This document shows, in pieces, positions 1 through 7,842 of a stretch of DNA of 17,004 nt. The translations under genes and the position numbers were made by a program. The stretch covers positions 1 to 17,004 of the forward strand of contig CALVEE010000063.1 in NCBI GenBank assembly GCA_944326495.1, written 5' to 3'. Origin of the DNA: Candidatus Gastranaerophilales bacterium. GTDB taxonomy: Bacteria > Cyanobacteriota > Vampirovibrionia > Gastranaerophilales > Gastranaerophilaceae. Position 1 is the stretch's first letter. Each line of letters opens with the position of its first letter. The notes under the pieces were generated by a model, which was given only the letters and a program-made list of their open reading frames with translations, did not search any database and was not told the DNA's origin.

Positions 1-1
1 A

Positions 2-76
2 GCCGTGTTTGAGGCTGTGCCGAAAACTACGGATGCGGTGAGGGGGCAGACAGTAAGAACAAACAAAAAATTATAA
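2..76 (+). CDS. possible C-terminal end of a plus-strand protein (partial)
   Basis: Frame 2 is open from the window edge for 24 codons to a TAA at 74-76 and ends in a basic tail (QTVRTNKKL). The other two plus frames have stops within this stretch. The reverse strand is also open here, so coding is not certain. I recognise no family. The gene body would lie upstream of the window. Base composition is more GC-rich than the AT-rich spacer that follows, which fits a coding end at about position 76. Confidence 0.3.
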   Translation, partial: AVFEAVPKTTDAVRGQTVRTNKKL

Positions 77-151
77 AGTAAATTTTAAAAAGACAGCTTG
101 TTTAGATAATATAATTAGAAGTTATTGTTGGACAAGAGTTAATGTCAGGCG

Positions 152-193
152 TAAAAACTACCCGCCCCGACAGATTGACCTCTGTGCGGGGGG
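152..193 (-). terminator. intrinsic terminator of the cysS-murJ-tRNA-Ser operon
   Basis: Read on the minus strand, a GC-rich stem closes with CCCCG/CGGGG and ACAG/CTGT (one bulged G), is extended by two more C-G pairs, and is followed by TAGTTTTTAC. The eight-base loop is AGGTCAAT. It lies about 95 nt beyond the tRNA-Ser 3' end. No other terminator-like hairpin is seen after murJ or the tRNA, so it probably ends the whole transcript. Confidence 0.55.
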
Positions 194-286
194 ATCAAAA
201 TCTTTGATTTCAGGGAGGAAGCTTTCACCGATATTACGTCAGATGTTTTAATTCCTAAAATTATCATGGACAGTAGTGTATTAAAA

Positions 287-374
287 CGGAGAAGGCGGGA
301 TTCGAACCCGCGGGGGGCTTTAGGCCCCCACAAATTTTCGAGATTTGCACCTTAAACCGCTCGGACACTTCTCC
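287..374 (-). tRNA. tRNA-Ser (anticodon CGA)
   Basis: A complete class II tRNA cloverleaf reads on the minus strand. The 7-bp acceptor stem is GGAGAAG/CTTCTCC, the D arm contains CCGAGCGGTTTAAGG, and the anticodon stem is CAAAT/ATTTG around the loop CTCGAAA, giving anticodon CGA (reads UCG). A long variable arm (GGGGGCC..GCCCCC) and a T arm with TTCGAAT follow. The discriminator base is G (position 287), as expected for serine tRNAs. The CCA end is not encoded (the next bases are TTTT). The 5' end lies 2 nt after the murJ stop codon, so the tRNA is probably cut out of the murJ message. It reads a codon also covered by the UGA-anticodon serine tRNA. Confidence 0.95.
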
Positions 375-376
375 AT

Positions 377-1957
377 TTATTTTCGTATTCTGTTTAGCAA
401 TTCTTTTGCGTAATCCATTTTAAATATCAAATTCAAGCCGGTATAAACCCCTGCACATAACGTCATTATAACAGCTATTTTCACAATTTCAAATATATAT
501 TTCGGAAGCTGAATTTTGTCAAACTCAACCCCGGTAAACCAGCAGATGACAAAGGTTAAAGCACCTGCAAAAAGCATTTTGAAGAAATTTTTGAATAAAG
601 TTTTATAATCCAATCTTATTTTTTTATAAATAAACAAACCTAAAAATACCGCATTAAACAGGGTTACAAAAGAAGTAGAAAGTGTAATCCCCGCAATTCC
701 CATATCCATTTTTAAAATCAGAAGCCAGTTTAGAACTGCCTTTAAAGCAATTGATGACATCGCAATTATAAAAGGGGTTTTAGAGTCATTGAAGGCATAA
801 TACACTCTTGTAATTGAATCTCTAAACACATACGGAAGTATTGAAAATGAGAGGTAACAAAGAGCTTCCGACACCATAACAACTGCATTTTGATTAAACG
901 CCCCGCGTTCGAATACAAGCGAAATTCCGTCTTTTGCAAGCAAAAGAATAAGAATTATCATCGGCATGCCTGCAAAAAACAGCACTCCGACCCCTTTATT
1001 AAAATATGTTTTAATAGCTTCTTTGTTGCCTTCTCCAGCAAGCCTTGAAAATATCGGAAAAAGCGGAACCAGAAAAGCAGTTACTAAAATTCCTACCGGA
1101 AACTGAAAAATTCTGTTTGCAAACACAACCGAAGTCCAGGCGCCTTCTTTAAGAGTTGAGGCAAAAAACATATCAATATAAATACTGATTTGTCCTATTG
1201 TAGAGCTTAGTATCGCAGGGAATAAGAGTTCGCAAATATTCTTAAACTGCGGATTATTAAAAACATCCAGATTAGGTTTAATTCTGTAACCTATCTGTCT
1301 GATTTTCGGAAACTGAACAATAAGCTGGCATACAGCCCCCAGAGTCGTAGCTCCCGCAAGAATAATTCCGGTATTATCATTATGAACAAGCGAGATTACA
1401 ATCACTACAACAATACTGAGTATCATCGGCGAAAGATTGGGCAGAATATACTGCTTATGACAAATCAAGAGCCCGTAATAAATTCCTATTATTCCGCCTA
1501 TAAGAATAATAGGCGACATTATTTTAAAATGTGCGGATGCAAGAGCTACAAGTTCCGGAGAACCTGCAGAGATAATAAGCCCCATAATCTTATCCGCAAA
1601 AAAGAAACCAAGGACTGAACATAGAGCAAAAAATAAAAACGAAACCGTCAGAAAAGTGTTATACAGCCTGTTAACAACTTCATCAGGTTTTGAGTCAAAA
1701 TCCGGAATAAGTTTTGAAAAAACCGCCACCACAGCGCTGTGAAAAGGCCCGCCGACTCCGCCTAAAATAATAATAGCAAGTGATGGTATTTGAAGAGCAT
1801 AGAAATAAGCATCAGATACCATTGTTGCGCCGTAAAAATTCGCAACAACCATATCTCTCACAAATCCCATAAACTTGCTTGCAATAGTTACAAGTGCAAT
1901 AAGCCAGGCCGCTTTTAACACACTCGGCGTTTCATCTTTAATTGTTTTCTGTTCCAT
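377..1957 (-). CDS. murJ: MurJ/MviN-family lipid II flippase
   Basis: This is an integral membrane protein of the MOP superfamily that flips undecaprenyl-PP-linked peptidoglycan precursor (lipid II) across the cytoplasmic membrane. At 526 residues it is close to the usual 510-530. The N-terminal family signature is present (SKFMGFVRD around residues 27-35, then VSDAYFYALQIP). The protein is hydrophobic throughout, in keeping with about 14 membrane segments, and basic residues such as R34 in GFVRD match the conserved cavity arginines of the family. Other landmarks are FANRIFQFPVGI and FNDSKTPF. The ATG start lies inside the 3' end of the SpoIID-domain gene (20-nt overlap), so translation is probably coupled. 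The stop is 2 nt from tRNA-Ser. Members can be hard to separate from polysaccharide flippases, but this one has all the MurJ landmarks I would look for. Confidence 0.93.
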   Translation of the reverse strand: MEQKTIKDETPSVLKAAWLIALVTIASKFMGFVRDMVVANFYGATMVSDAYFYALQIPSLAIIILGGVGGPFHSAVVAVFSKLIPDFDSKPDEVVNRLYNTFLTVSFLFFALCSVLGFFFADKIMGLIISAGSPELVALASAHFKIMSPIILIGGIIGIYYGLLICHKQYILPNLSPMILSIVVVIVISLVHNDNTGIILAGATTLGAVCQLIVQFPKIRQIGYRIKPNLDVFNNPQFKNICELLFPAILSSTIGQISIYIDMFFASTLKEGAWTSVVFANRIFQFPVGILVTAFLVPLFPIFSRLAGEGNKEAIKTYFNKGVGVLFFAGMPMIILILLLAKDGISLVFERGAFNQNAVVMVSEALCYLSFSILPYVFRDSITRVYYAFNDSKTPFIIAMSSIALKAVLNWLLILKMDMGIAGITLSTSFVTLFNAVFLGLFIYKKIRLDYKTLFKNFFKMLFAGALTFVICWFTGVEFDKIQLPKYIFEIVKIAVIMTLCAGVYTGLNLIFKMDYAKELLNRIRK

Positions 1958-3575
1958 ACTTTTCTACCAATTCCACGTATAAAGTAACCGAGCGCCCCAA
2001 AGTCGGCGGATAAAATTCAATAGTATTTTCACCATCCTCTATATAACGCGAAATATCTATTCTGTAATCTTTCTGAAATATTGTTTTTGTAACAGGAAAC
2101 TCCATTGTTTTTCCGTTAATTACAACTGTTATTTTTGCCGTATTTGAATTCGTAACGACTATTTGGGCTCTTCCTACCGGTGCCCAGAAGGTCTGCTTAA
2201 CCTTCTCACCGCATATCGTAACAGGAAGAGTTCCGAGATTTACGCCGGTATAATAATGCCTTAAGATATTGTAATAAGGCTGGTCAAGCTTTTGCGCCAT
2301 ATAACCTGCCCCGTACTGGCTCATTCCTACACCGTGACCGAAACCTCCGCCAAAAGCCGTAATATCTGTTACGTTTCCGTAATTATCCAGAGTCTTTTCA
2401 AAAAACACATTTGCACTGGGAAGCGATATTCCGTCTTTTTGAAAAACACGTCTTATAACAAGCTCTTTTGCAATCCGGTAACAGCCTTTTGTAGTCATTA
2501 ATTCTATTTCTACAGCCTTACCGGAAGCTCCGCGCTTCATAACTTTTATATCTTTTATCTTCCCGAGTTCATCCCCCTGATTAAACGCAGGATGAACAAA
2601 ACCGGTTTTAGATTGGGCTACAAGAGTCGATTTTAAGACATTTTCAAGCTCTCCTACAGCCCAGACTTTTTTCCATCTGTAGTATGGAGACTCTATATCA
2701 TAAGAAGGAACTTTGCTCCCGTAGAATTCTCTTGCCTTATCTTCATCCTCTAATTTCCCAAACTCCTCTTTATCAGGTACAGCTACAAGATAAGGTTTGC
2801 TGATTGAAGGAAACATTTTTGTATGAGGATCGGAAAAAGCATAAGCATAACTTTCAGTATATCCTCCGGCTGTTGAGCTATACAGTGTAAGAATAGGCTC
2901 ATTATCATAGAGAGCAACAATACCGTCCGTTTCCATAACAGCTCTTGTCGATAAATCATCCTCGGTATTTACCCCGTAATAAACCTGGCTTGCAACACTG
3001 TCTACAACATTAAATTCATTATAAGCCTGCGTTCTCGGGCCCAAAACATAATTCCTTGCAGCAACCGCTTGTGCTTTTAGGGCTTCCAAACCAAATCTTA
3101 CCGGCATTTCATTAGGCACTACACCCTTTAAATAATCCTGTATCTCAACCAGATTAACAAGATAAAACCCTTTTCTGTCCGGCTTTTGCACGAGCTCAAA
3201 CGCCCCGTGGTAAAGCGCCTGTTCACCTTTTCTCTTTAAATCTTTTACCCCCAGAACTCCTTGGGGACATACTATAACAAAGTCTCTTAAAGTTCCGCCT
3301 TTGCCGTTTATCACAACATCAAGACCAGTAACTCCGTTTTTTACGGTTATTTCAGTATCAGCAGGTACTCTGTATATAACTTTCTTTGTTTCTTTATCAC
3401 AAATATCACAGTCGGCAGTTCCAAATACGGTAACCTCCTGCTTTAGAACATTTTGGAATTTGTTATCCGTAAGCCCGACTCTTATAATATTATAATCTGC
3501 AAAAACAGCGGGACTTCCGGCAAAAGCCAGAAGCAATAAAAGAATTCCTAAAAATTGTTTTATTTTAATTCCCAA
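1938..3575 (-). CDS. SpoIID/LytB-domain protein, probable exported peptidoglycan lytic transglycosylase
   Basis: The 545-residue protein begins with a signal peptide (hydrophobic run at about 8-25 ending SPAVFA). The SpoIID domain spans roughly 140-450: YLKGVVPNEMP at 148-158, containing the glutamate (E156) that matches the catalytic residue of Bacillus SpoIID, AVAARNYVLGPR at about 170-181, STAGGYTES at 234-242, and GGGFGHGVGMSQYGAG at 409-424. A C-terminal region of about 90 residues looks beta-rich. In spore formers SpoIID cleaves denuded glycan strands; many non-sporulating lineages, including cyanobacteria, carry the domain in wall remodelling proteins. I chose the TTG start at 3575: AAGGAAGG precedes it by 6 nt and the signal peptide follows at once. 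The gene overlaps cysS by 16 nt and murJ by 20 nt. No SpoIIP-like amidase partner is nearby. Confidence 0.88.
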   Translation of the reverse strand: MGIKIKQFLGILLLLLAFAGSPAVFADYNIIRVGLTDNKFQNVLKQEVTVFGTADCDICDKETKKVIYRVPADTEITVKNGVTGLDVVINGKGGTLRDFVIVCPQGVLGVKDLKRKGEQALYHGAFELVQKPDRKGFYLVNLVEIQDYLKGVVPNEMPVRFGLEALKAQAVAARNYVLGPRTQAYNEFNVVDSVASQVYYGVNTEDDLSTRAVMETDGIVALYDNEPILTLYSSTAGGYTESYAYAFSDPHTKMFPSISKPYLVAVPDKEEFGKLEDEDKAREFYGSKVPSYDIESPYYRWKKVWAVGELENVLKSTLVAQSKTGFVHPAFNQGDELGKIKDIKVMKRGASGKAVEIELMTTKGCYRIAKELVIRRVFQKDGISLPSANVFFEKTLDNYGNVTDITAFGGGFGHGVGMSQYGAGYMAQKLDQPYYNILRHYYTGVNLGTLPVTICGEKVKQTFWAPVGRAQIVVTNSNTAKITVVINGKTMEFPVTKTIFQKDYRIDISRYIEDGENTIEFYPPTLGRSVTLYVELVEKYGTENN

Positions 3576-4933
3576 ACCGTACCTTCCTTAGAATCTTTTA
3601 ATACAATTCCAACTTTATCGAGCGCAATACGTATTTTATCCGCTATTTCCCAATTCTTTTCCGCTCTTGCGGTTTTTCTTCTCTCTATAATATCTTCCAT
3701 AGAATTAAACTGCCCGCCAAGTTCGCTGCTTATTTCAGCAAGCTTAGCCTTAAGTTCATCATCAGAAAGCCGTGCTTTATCAAATGTAAATCCCAGAGTT
3801 TCCGCCAATTTATAAAGAAGGGTAAAAGCATAAGGAACATCTTTGTTGGCTTTTCCCGTTAAATCAAAAAGAACGGCAAGCGCTTTTGATGTATTTAAAT
3901 CATCATCCATTGCCTCAACAAATTCTTTGTATTCATCATATTGGGTTATATCAATATTTTCATCAACCGGAGTTCTCTTCGCATTCAGCATTCTCTTAAC
4001 TCCGTTTGATGCAGCCTGCAGAGCTTCATCCGAAAACTCAACCGGCATACGGTAATGGTTTGTTAAAATAAAAAACCTGATAGTATTAGCGTCATAATTC
4101 TTTAATAAATCATCAATTGTAAGAAAATTTCCTAAAGATTTGGACATTTTTTCTTTGTTAATTGTTACAAACCCGTTGTGAAGCCAATAATTAACGAACT
4201 TGCATCCGTTAGCACATTCAGACTGCGCAATTTCATTTTCGTGATGCGGGAAAATTAAATCCGCACCGCCTGCGTGAATATCAATAGTTTTTCCCAAATA
4301 TTTTCTGCTCATAGCGGAACATTCAATATGCCATCCGGGACGGCCTACACCGCAGGGTGAATTATAACCGAATTTTTCATCCTTTTTCCACAGAGCAAAA
4401 TCAAGCGGGTCTTCTTTTTGCTCGCCTATCTCAATTCTCGCTCCGCTCTCCAGCTTATCAATCGGCTGTTTTGAGAGATAACCGTAGGCGGAGAATTTTT
4501 TGACCCTAAAATAAACATCACCCCCCGCTTCATAAGCAAAGCCTTTATTAATCAAATCCTTAACCATAGCTATCATTTCACCGAGAGTTTTTGTCGCAAA
4601 CGGCTCGATGTCAGGTTTCAGATTATTTAAGGCTTTCATGCTTTCGCTGAATTTTTTGTACCAGAATGTTGAAACTTCTTCTGGCGTTTTACCCTCTGTT
4701 TCAGCTTTTTTCAGTATTTTATCATCAACATCCGTAACATTTCTGCAATAAGTAACATCATAACCCTTGAATTTGAGGTATCTATACAGAACATCCCAGG
4801 TAATATAGCATCTTGCATGCCCCAGATGCGCATTGTCATATACCGTAGGTCCGCAAACATACATTTTTACTTTGCCTTCTTCAATCGGCTTAAATTCTTC
4901 AACTTGATTTGTGTAAGAGTTATGAAGTTTCAT
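3560..4933 (-). CDS. cysS: cysteinyl-tRNA synthetase
   Basis: This class I aminoacyl-tRNA synthetase charges tRNA-Cys. Its 457 residues match the family (about 460). The HIGH motif is HLGH at 36-39 and KMSKS is at 262-266. The zinc site that selects cysteine is complete: C27, C205 (GWHIECSAM), H230 and E234 (FPHHENEIAQ). A C-terminal helical anticodon-binding region and a basic segment (IERRKTARAEKNWEIADKIR, about 423-442) follow. The ATG at 4933 is preceded by AAGGGGAG about 10 nt upstream. It is the first gene of the minus operon, and its end overlaps the SpoIID-domain gene by 16 nt. The coupling of a synthetase to wall genes is unusual in content but looks like plain operon packing. Confidence 0.97.
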   Translation of the reverse strand: MKLHNSYTNQVEEFKPIEEGKVKMYVCGPTVYDNAHLGHARCYITWDVLYRYLKFKGYDVTYCRNVTDVDDKILKKAETEGKTPEEVSTFWYKKFSESMKALNNLKPDIEPFATKTLGEMIAMVKDLINKGFAYEAGGDVYFRVKKFSAYGYLSKQPIDKLESGARIEIGEQKEDPLDFALWKKDEKFGYNSPCGVGRPGWHIECSAMSRKYLGKTIDIHAGGADLIFPHHENEIAQSECANGCKFVNYWLHNGFVTINKEKMSKSLGNFLTIDDLLKNYDANTIRFFILTNHYRMPVEFSDEALQAASNGVKRMLNAKRTPVDENIDITQYDEYKEFVEAMDDDLNTSKALAVLFDLTGKANKDVPYAFTLLYKLAETLGFTFDKARLSDDELKAKLAEISSELGGQFNSMEDIIERRKTARAEKNWEIADKIRIALDKVGIVLKDSKEGTVWELK

Positions 4934-4975
4934 AAAAATTTATCTCCCCTTAATAAAAATAGCCGGCAAAACGAT

Positions 4976-5002
4976 TTTATAACAAACATAAAACTCTGTC
5001 TA
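4976..5002 (-). promoter_or_regulatory. candidate promoter for the cysS operon
   Basis: Read on the minus strand, TAGACA (5 of 6 to the -35 consensus, plus positions 4997-5002) and TATAAA (plus 4976-4981) are separated by 15 bp, shorter than the usual 17. This gives a leader of about 35 nt before the cysS ATG with a strong AAGGGGAG ribosome site. It lies back to back with the promoter of the small plus-strand gene at 5084. Confidence 0.35.
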
Positions 5003-5019
5003 TAAATTTAAAAGAAGGA

Positions 5020-5048
5020 TTGACAAAAGTATACCAATCTTTTATCAT
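5020..5048 (+). promoter_or_regulatory. sigma-70-type promoter for the small glycine-zipper gene
   Basis: A perfect -35 hexamer TTGACA (5020-5025) is followed by exactly 17 bp and TATCAT (5043-5048, 5 of 6 to consensus). Predicted transcription would start near 5055, about 30 nt before the ATG at 5084, with the ribosome site GAGGTG at 5072-5077. It is the best-matching promoter seen in the window and suggests that the small gene is well expressed. Confidence 0.7.
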
Positions 5049-5083
5049 GCAGATGTGTTTATTATATAAATGAGGTGTGTAAT

Positions 5084-5380
5084 ATGAGAGTGAGTTCTGT
5101 TAGTCTTGCATCCGTGCAAAGGCACAATCAGCGTAAACAAAATCATAAGCAGATTGTTGTTCAAACCGAAACTCCGGTTTCCCAGCCGGAAGCTCCTGCT
5201 TTTAAAGCCCTGAAATTCGGCGATTATCTGGCAGGCGGAATTTGCGGCACAGTATTTGGAATTGTTACTGCTGCAGCATTAGGCCCTCTTGTAGGAATTG
5301 CCGCCGGAATTTTTGCAGGAAAAGCGGCTGCTGAAGCTAATAACGAGACAAGACCTTACGATCCGGATGAAGATAAATAA
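5084..5380 (+). CDS. small glycine-zipper membrane protein of unknown function
   Basis: The 98-residue protein has a polar, basic and glutamine-rich N-terminus (1-37) and then PAFKALKFGD (38-47). A long small-residue segment rich in glycine and alanine (about 48-85, G-x3-G spacings such as GGICGTVFG and GIAAGIFAG) resembles glycine-zipper sequences that pack in membranes. The tail is acidic (PYDPDEDK). I chose the ATG at 5084 over an in-frame GTG at 5075 because GAGGTG lies 6 nt before it and overlaps the earlier start. It is a single gene behind its own near-consensus promoter and converges on the 623-aa gene, with which it shares a P-x-F-K motif. No named family is recognised. It could be a lineage-specific envelope protein. 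Confidence 0.75.
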   Translation: MRVSSVSLASVQRHNQRKQNHKQIVVQTETPVSQPEAPAFKALKFGDYLAGGICGTVFGIVTAAALGPLVGIAAGIFAGKAAAEANNETRPYDPDEDK

Positions 5381-5382
5381 AA

Positions 5383-7254
5383 CTAATCAGCCTTGTTTTG
5401 CGCTTGGGCTTTTTTCTCATATGCTTTTTTTGTATTGTAATAAGTAAGTTCCGGTATCAATACACCTAGAAGCAGAGGAGAAAGCACTACTGTCGAAATA
5501 AAGCCGGGAAGAGAATTCAAGCCTCTTGCCATTTTTGCAATATTATTGTGCTTAATATCTCCCGCACCTTTCATTACCTTAGCAATTGTTTCACTTGTGC
5601 CGTCAAATTTTTCAAAGAATTCTAATATCTTTTTATTCTTTTCTTCTTTTTTAAGATCTTTTATAGAGTCAAGCGTAAATGTTTTATCATTAAACATCAA
5701 ATTTGCATTATCGGATTTTGAGATAATTTTCTGCAAGTCTCCGCCTTTTTCGTTGATAAATTTTGAGAAATTAAGCAGTTTAGCTTTAGAGTCAATTTCA
5801 GAATAAATAGCATCCAAATCCGCAACTGATAATACTTCTAATTTACTGTAAGGCCAAATAATATCCATAAACTTCTTAAACCAGTTTTTTCCGTCAGAAG
5901 CGCGGTTAGTTAAAACAAACCCCATTTTATCTTCATAAGAGCGAACGATTGCCTTAGTCATCATCGGAACTGCAAATACAACCGATAAAGATGAAACAGT
6001 ATCTCTTAAAAGGATTTCATTCAATTCTGTCAAATCCTTTTTGCCGTTTTCATCCACCTGTGCTCTTTCCCAGGCCTTCAAACCCCTAGGACCGAGAAGC
6101 CCGAATGTTGCGAGCAGCGCAAAAGTTGTTTTTGAGAAGTTATAACCGGTATACTCGAGAAGAGCCTGCACTTTTTCCGGAGTATGCTTCAATAAGAATT
6201 TCCCCATTCTGGTTAAAATCCCGTCATTATTAATCCCTTTTCCTTTAAATACCGGAGCAGTATTTCCTTCGGCAGGACTATTTGCAAGATTTTGATTTCC
6301 ATTTTTATGAGAGTGTACCTTCGCCCCCGGTGCAACATCGCCTCTTACATAAAGCTTAGGAATTAATGAAAGACCAGCTAATGTCAGAACAACATTGGCA
6401 ATATTTGTAAGAAATCTCTTTGTTGCAAAGCTGTTTTTCATATTATCAATAGCCTGCTCATTGATAGAATTCTTTTCTTTATTTCTTTCTATTGCATCAA
6501 TACCGTAATCTCTTATTGCAGTAATAACTTCGCCGGAATTAAAAGCCTGTTTTGTTTTTTCATCGCCTACCATAAGAGTATTAACCTTGTATAATTCAGG
6601 CGTGGTTTCTACCATTTTGTTGTTAATTCTTGCCTGAATGCGGCCTAGAGCAGCATCTCTTACTTTTTTCTTGTTATTCGGCTCAACAAGTTTCATTTCT
6701 TCTAGAATATAATTTATTGTTTCCTGCGGATTTTTATCACCGGGAACAGTTTCTTTATAAATTGAGCTTACATGATACTTATAAAATTCCTGTTTAAACT
6801 TTTTAGTATCCTGCATTACAGCAGAATCAAACTTAGGGTCTTTAACCATTTGCTTAAAGCTTTCGCTAAGACGTTTAATAAGTCTGGTATTTGTATTTGT
6901 TGTACGACAAAATAATCCTGTAACAGCAAGTACAGCAGGCGCTACACCTATAATATAAGGCCCTGTCATACATTCTCTGCCTAATACTTCAAGCCCTTCC
7001 TGCATATTATAAGTTCCGGTAACTTCTTTATCTCTGTTAAATCCGGTTATAACACGCGGCAGCGTCATCCCGAGACCGTCTTGTATCAGGAAAGATATAA
7101 GATAGCCCTGTTTTTCAATCCATTGCATTGCAGTACCGGTTCCGCCCAAGATAGGCATAATCATAGAAGATTTAAAACCCGGATTTTGATTTTTTCTGAT
7201 TTGCTGATGATTGTTCTGAGAGCCTATTTGGCCGTTGATTGCGCTAATTTTCAA
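5383..7254 (-). CDS. large membrane-associated protein of unknown function with P-x-F-K motifs
   Basis: The 623-residue protein matches no family I recognise. Its N-terminus is polar and Asn/Gln-rich and ends in NPGFKS (24-29); a second such motif, APVFKG, lies at 333-338 in a Gly/Asn-rich linker. Hydrophobic segments that could span or dip into the membrane lie at about 98-115, 281-299, 376-390, 420-437 and 583-601. Charged helical stretches fill the rest (about 125-275 and 450-575). There is no classical signal peptide. The start is a TTG at 7254: the first in-frame ATG (codon 31) would remove the motif-bearing N-terminus, and AGGGA lies about 8 nt before the TTG. It has its own promoter and its stop lies 2 nt from that of the convergent small gene. 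It is plausibly a lineage-specific envelope or cytoplasmic-membrane protein. Confidence 0.8.
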   Translation of the reverse strand: MKISAINGQIGSQNNHQQIRKNQNPGFKSSMIMPILGGTGTAMQWIEKQGYLISFLIQDGLGMTLPRVITGFNRDKEVTGTYNMQEGLEVLGRECMTGPYIIGVAPAVLAVTGLFCRTTNTNTRLIKRLSESFKQMVKDPKFDSAVMQDTKKFKQEFYKYHVSSIYKETVPGDKNPQETINYILEEMKLVEPNNKKKVRDAALGRIQARINNKMVETTPELYKVNTLMVGDEKTKQAFNSGEVITAIRDYGIDAIERNKEKNSINEQAIDNMKNSFATKRFLTNIANVVLTLAGLSLIPKLYVRGDVAPGAKVHSHKNGNQNLANSPAEGNTAPVFKGKGINNDGILTRMGKFLLKHTPEKVQALLEYTGYNFSKTTFALLATFGLLGPRGLKAWERAQVDENGKKDLTELNEILLRDTVSSLSVVFAVPMMTKAIVRSYEDKMGFVLTNRASDGKNWFKKFMDIIWPYSKLEVLSVADLDAIYSEIDSKAKLLNFSKFINEKGGDLQKIISKSDNANLMFNDKTFTLDSIKDLKKEEKNKKILEFFEKFDGTSETIAKVMKGAGDIKHNNIAKMARGLNSLPGFISTVVLSPLLLGVLIPELTYYNTKKAYEKKAQAQNKAD

Positions 7255-7293
7255 TATTATATCCCTACCCGACTAAAGTGTAACCTGTACACT

Positions 7294-7322
7294 ATTATAA
7301 TGATATATGCAAGTTATAACAA
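7294..7322 (-). promoter_or_regulatory. promoter of the 623-aa gene, with a small dyad near the start site
   Basis: On the minus strand, TTGTTA (plus 7317-7322) and a perfect TATAAT (plus 7294-7299) are exactly 17 bp apart. Transcription would start near 7287, leaving a leader of about 33 nt before the TTG start. A short dyad, GTGTA-N5-TACAC (7278-7292), covers the predicted start site and could be an operator, though arms this short can occur by chance. Confidence 0.55.
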
Positions 7323-7365
7323 GATAGAGTATATACGATTGTTAGAAAAATTTACAAAAACTTTT

Positions 7366-7842
7366 TTAACCGCGAATTGTACTCCGCTCAAGAGCGCGTA
7401 CGAATTTTGTAGGCAGGTTCTCTTTAGGGTTAATCGAACCTACTAAAATAGTCTTGCAGCCTAAAAGCTTACCTGCAAGAATATCCGTTAACGGGCGGTC
7501 TCCGACCATTACTGCACAGCACGGCTCTATTCCTACAGATGCTAAATATTCTCTCATTATTCTGGGGTTCGGCTTGTTTGCACGGCCTATCACCCTGCAA
7601 GGAGCTATTTTTGACGCGTTTTCTATATATTTTTCATTCTTGTTATTAGATATTATTGCAACTTCAAAATCTTTCAGGAATGTATTAAACCACTCTACTG
7701 TTTCAGGAAGAAAATCTGCGGATTTTGAGACCATTACCGTGCTGTCTAAATCAAACATTACACATTTTATTCCTTGAGATTTTAGTTCGGCAAAATCTAT
7801 TTCATAAATACTTTTTAAATTATAATCAGGTTTCATTAACAT
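7366..7842 (-). CDS. YqeG-family HAD-IIIA phosphatase (probable phosphatidylglycerophosphate phosphatase)
   Basis: This 158-residue HAD-superfamily hydrolase has its motifs in order: DLDST at 31-35 (nucleophile D31, acid D33), ISNN at 64-67 (motif II Ser), K90 in ANKPNP (motif III) and GDRPLTD at 114-120 (motif IV). The layout and length match YqeG of Firmicutes and the related PGP phosphatase of yeast (Gep4), plants and cyanobacteria, which removes the terminal phosphate of phosphatidylglycerophosphate to make phosphatidylglycerol. The specific substrate is inferred from family. The ATG at 7842 shares one base with the stop of the U32 gene (TAATG), a coupling arrangement. A second ATG lies two codons further in. 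It is the last gene of the DUF4127-U32-YqeG operon, and no convincing terminator follows. Confidence 0.85.
   Translation of the reverse strand: MLMKPDYNLKSIYEIDFAELKSQGIKCVMFDLDSTVMVSKSADFLPETVEWFNTFLKDFEVAIISNNKNEKYIENASKIAPCRVIGRANKPNPRIMREYLASVGIEPCCAVMVGDRPLTDILAGKLLGCKTILVGSINPKENLPTKFVRALERSTIRG

Noticed and set aside
120..290. GC-rich hairpin region considered as SRP RNA or 6S RNA
   Set aside because: The SRP tetraloop motif (GGAAG..AGCAG type) and the 6S central bubble are absent; the stem followed by TTTTT fits a terminator better.
145..333. 62-codon minus-strand reading frame downstream of the tRNA
   Set aside because: It runs through the tRNA-Ser gene and the terminator hairpin, so it cannot be a normal gene.
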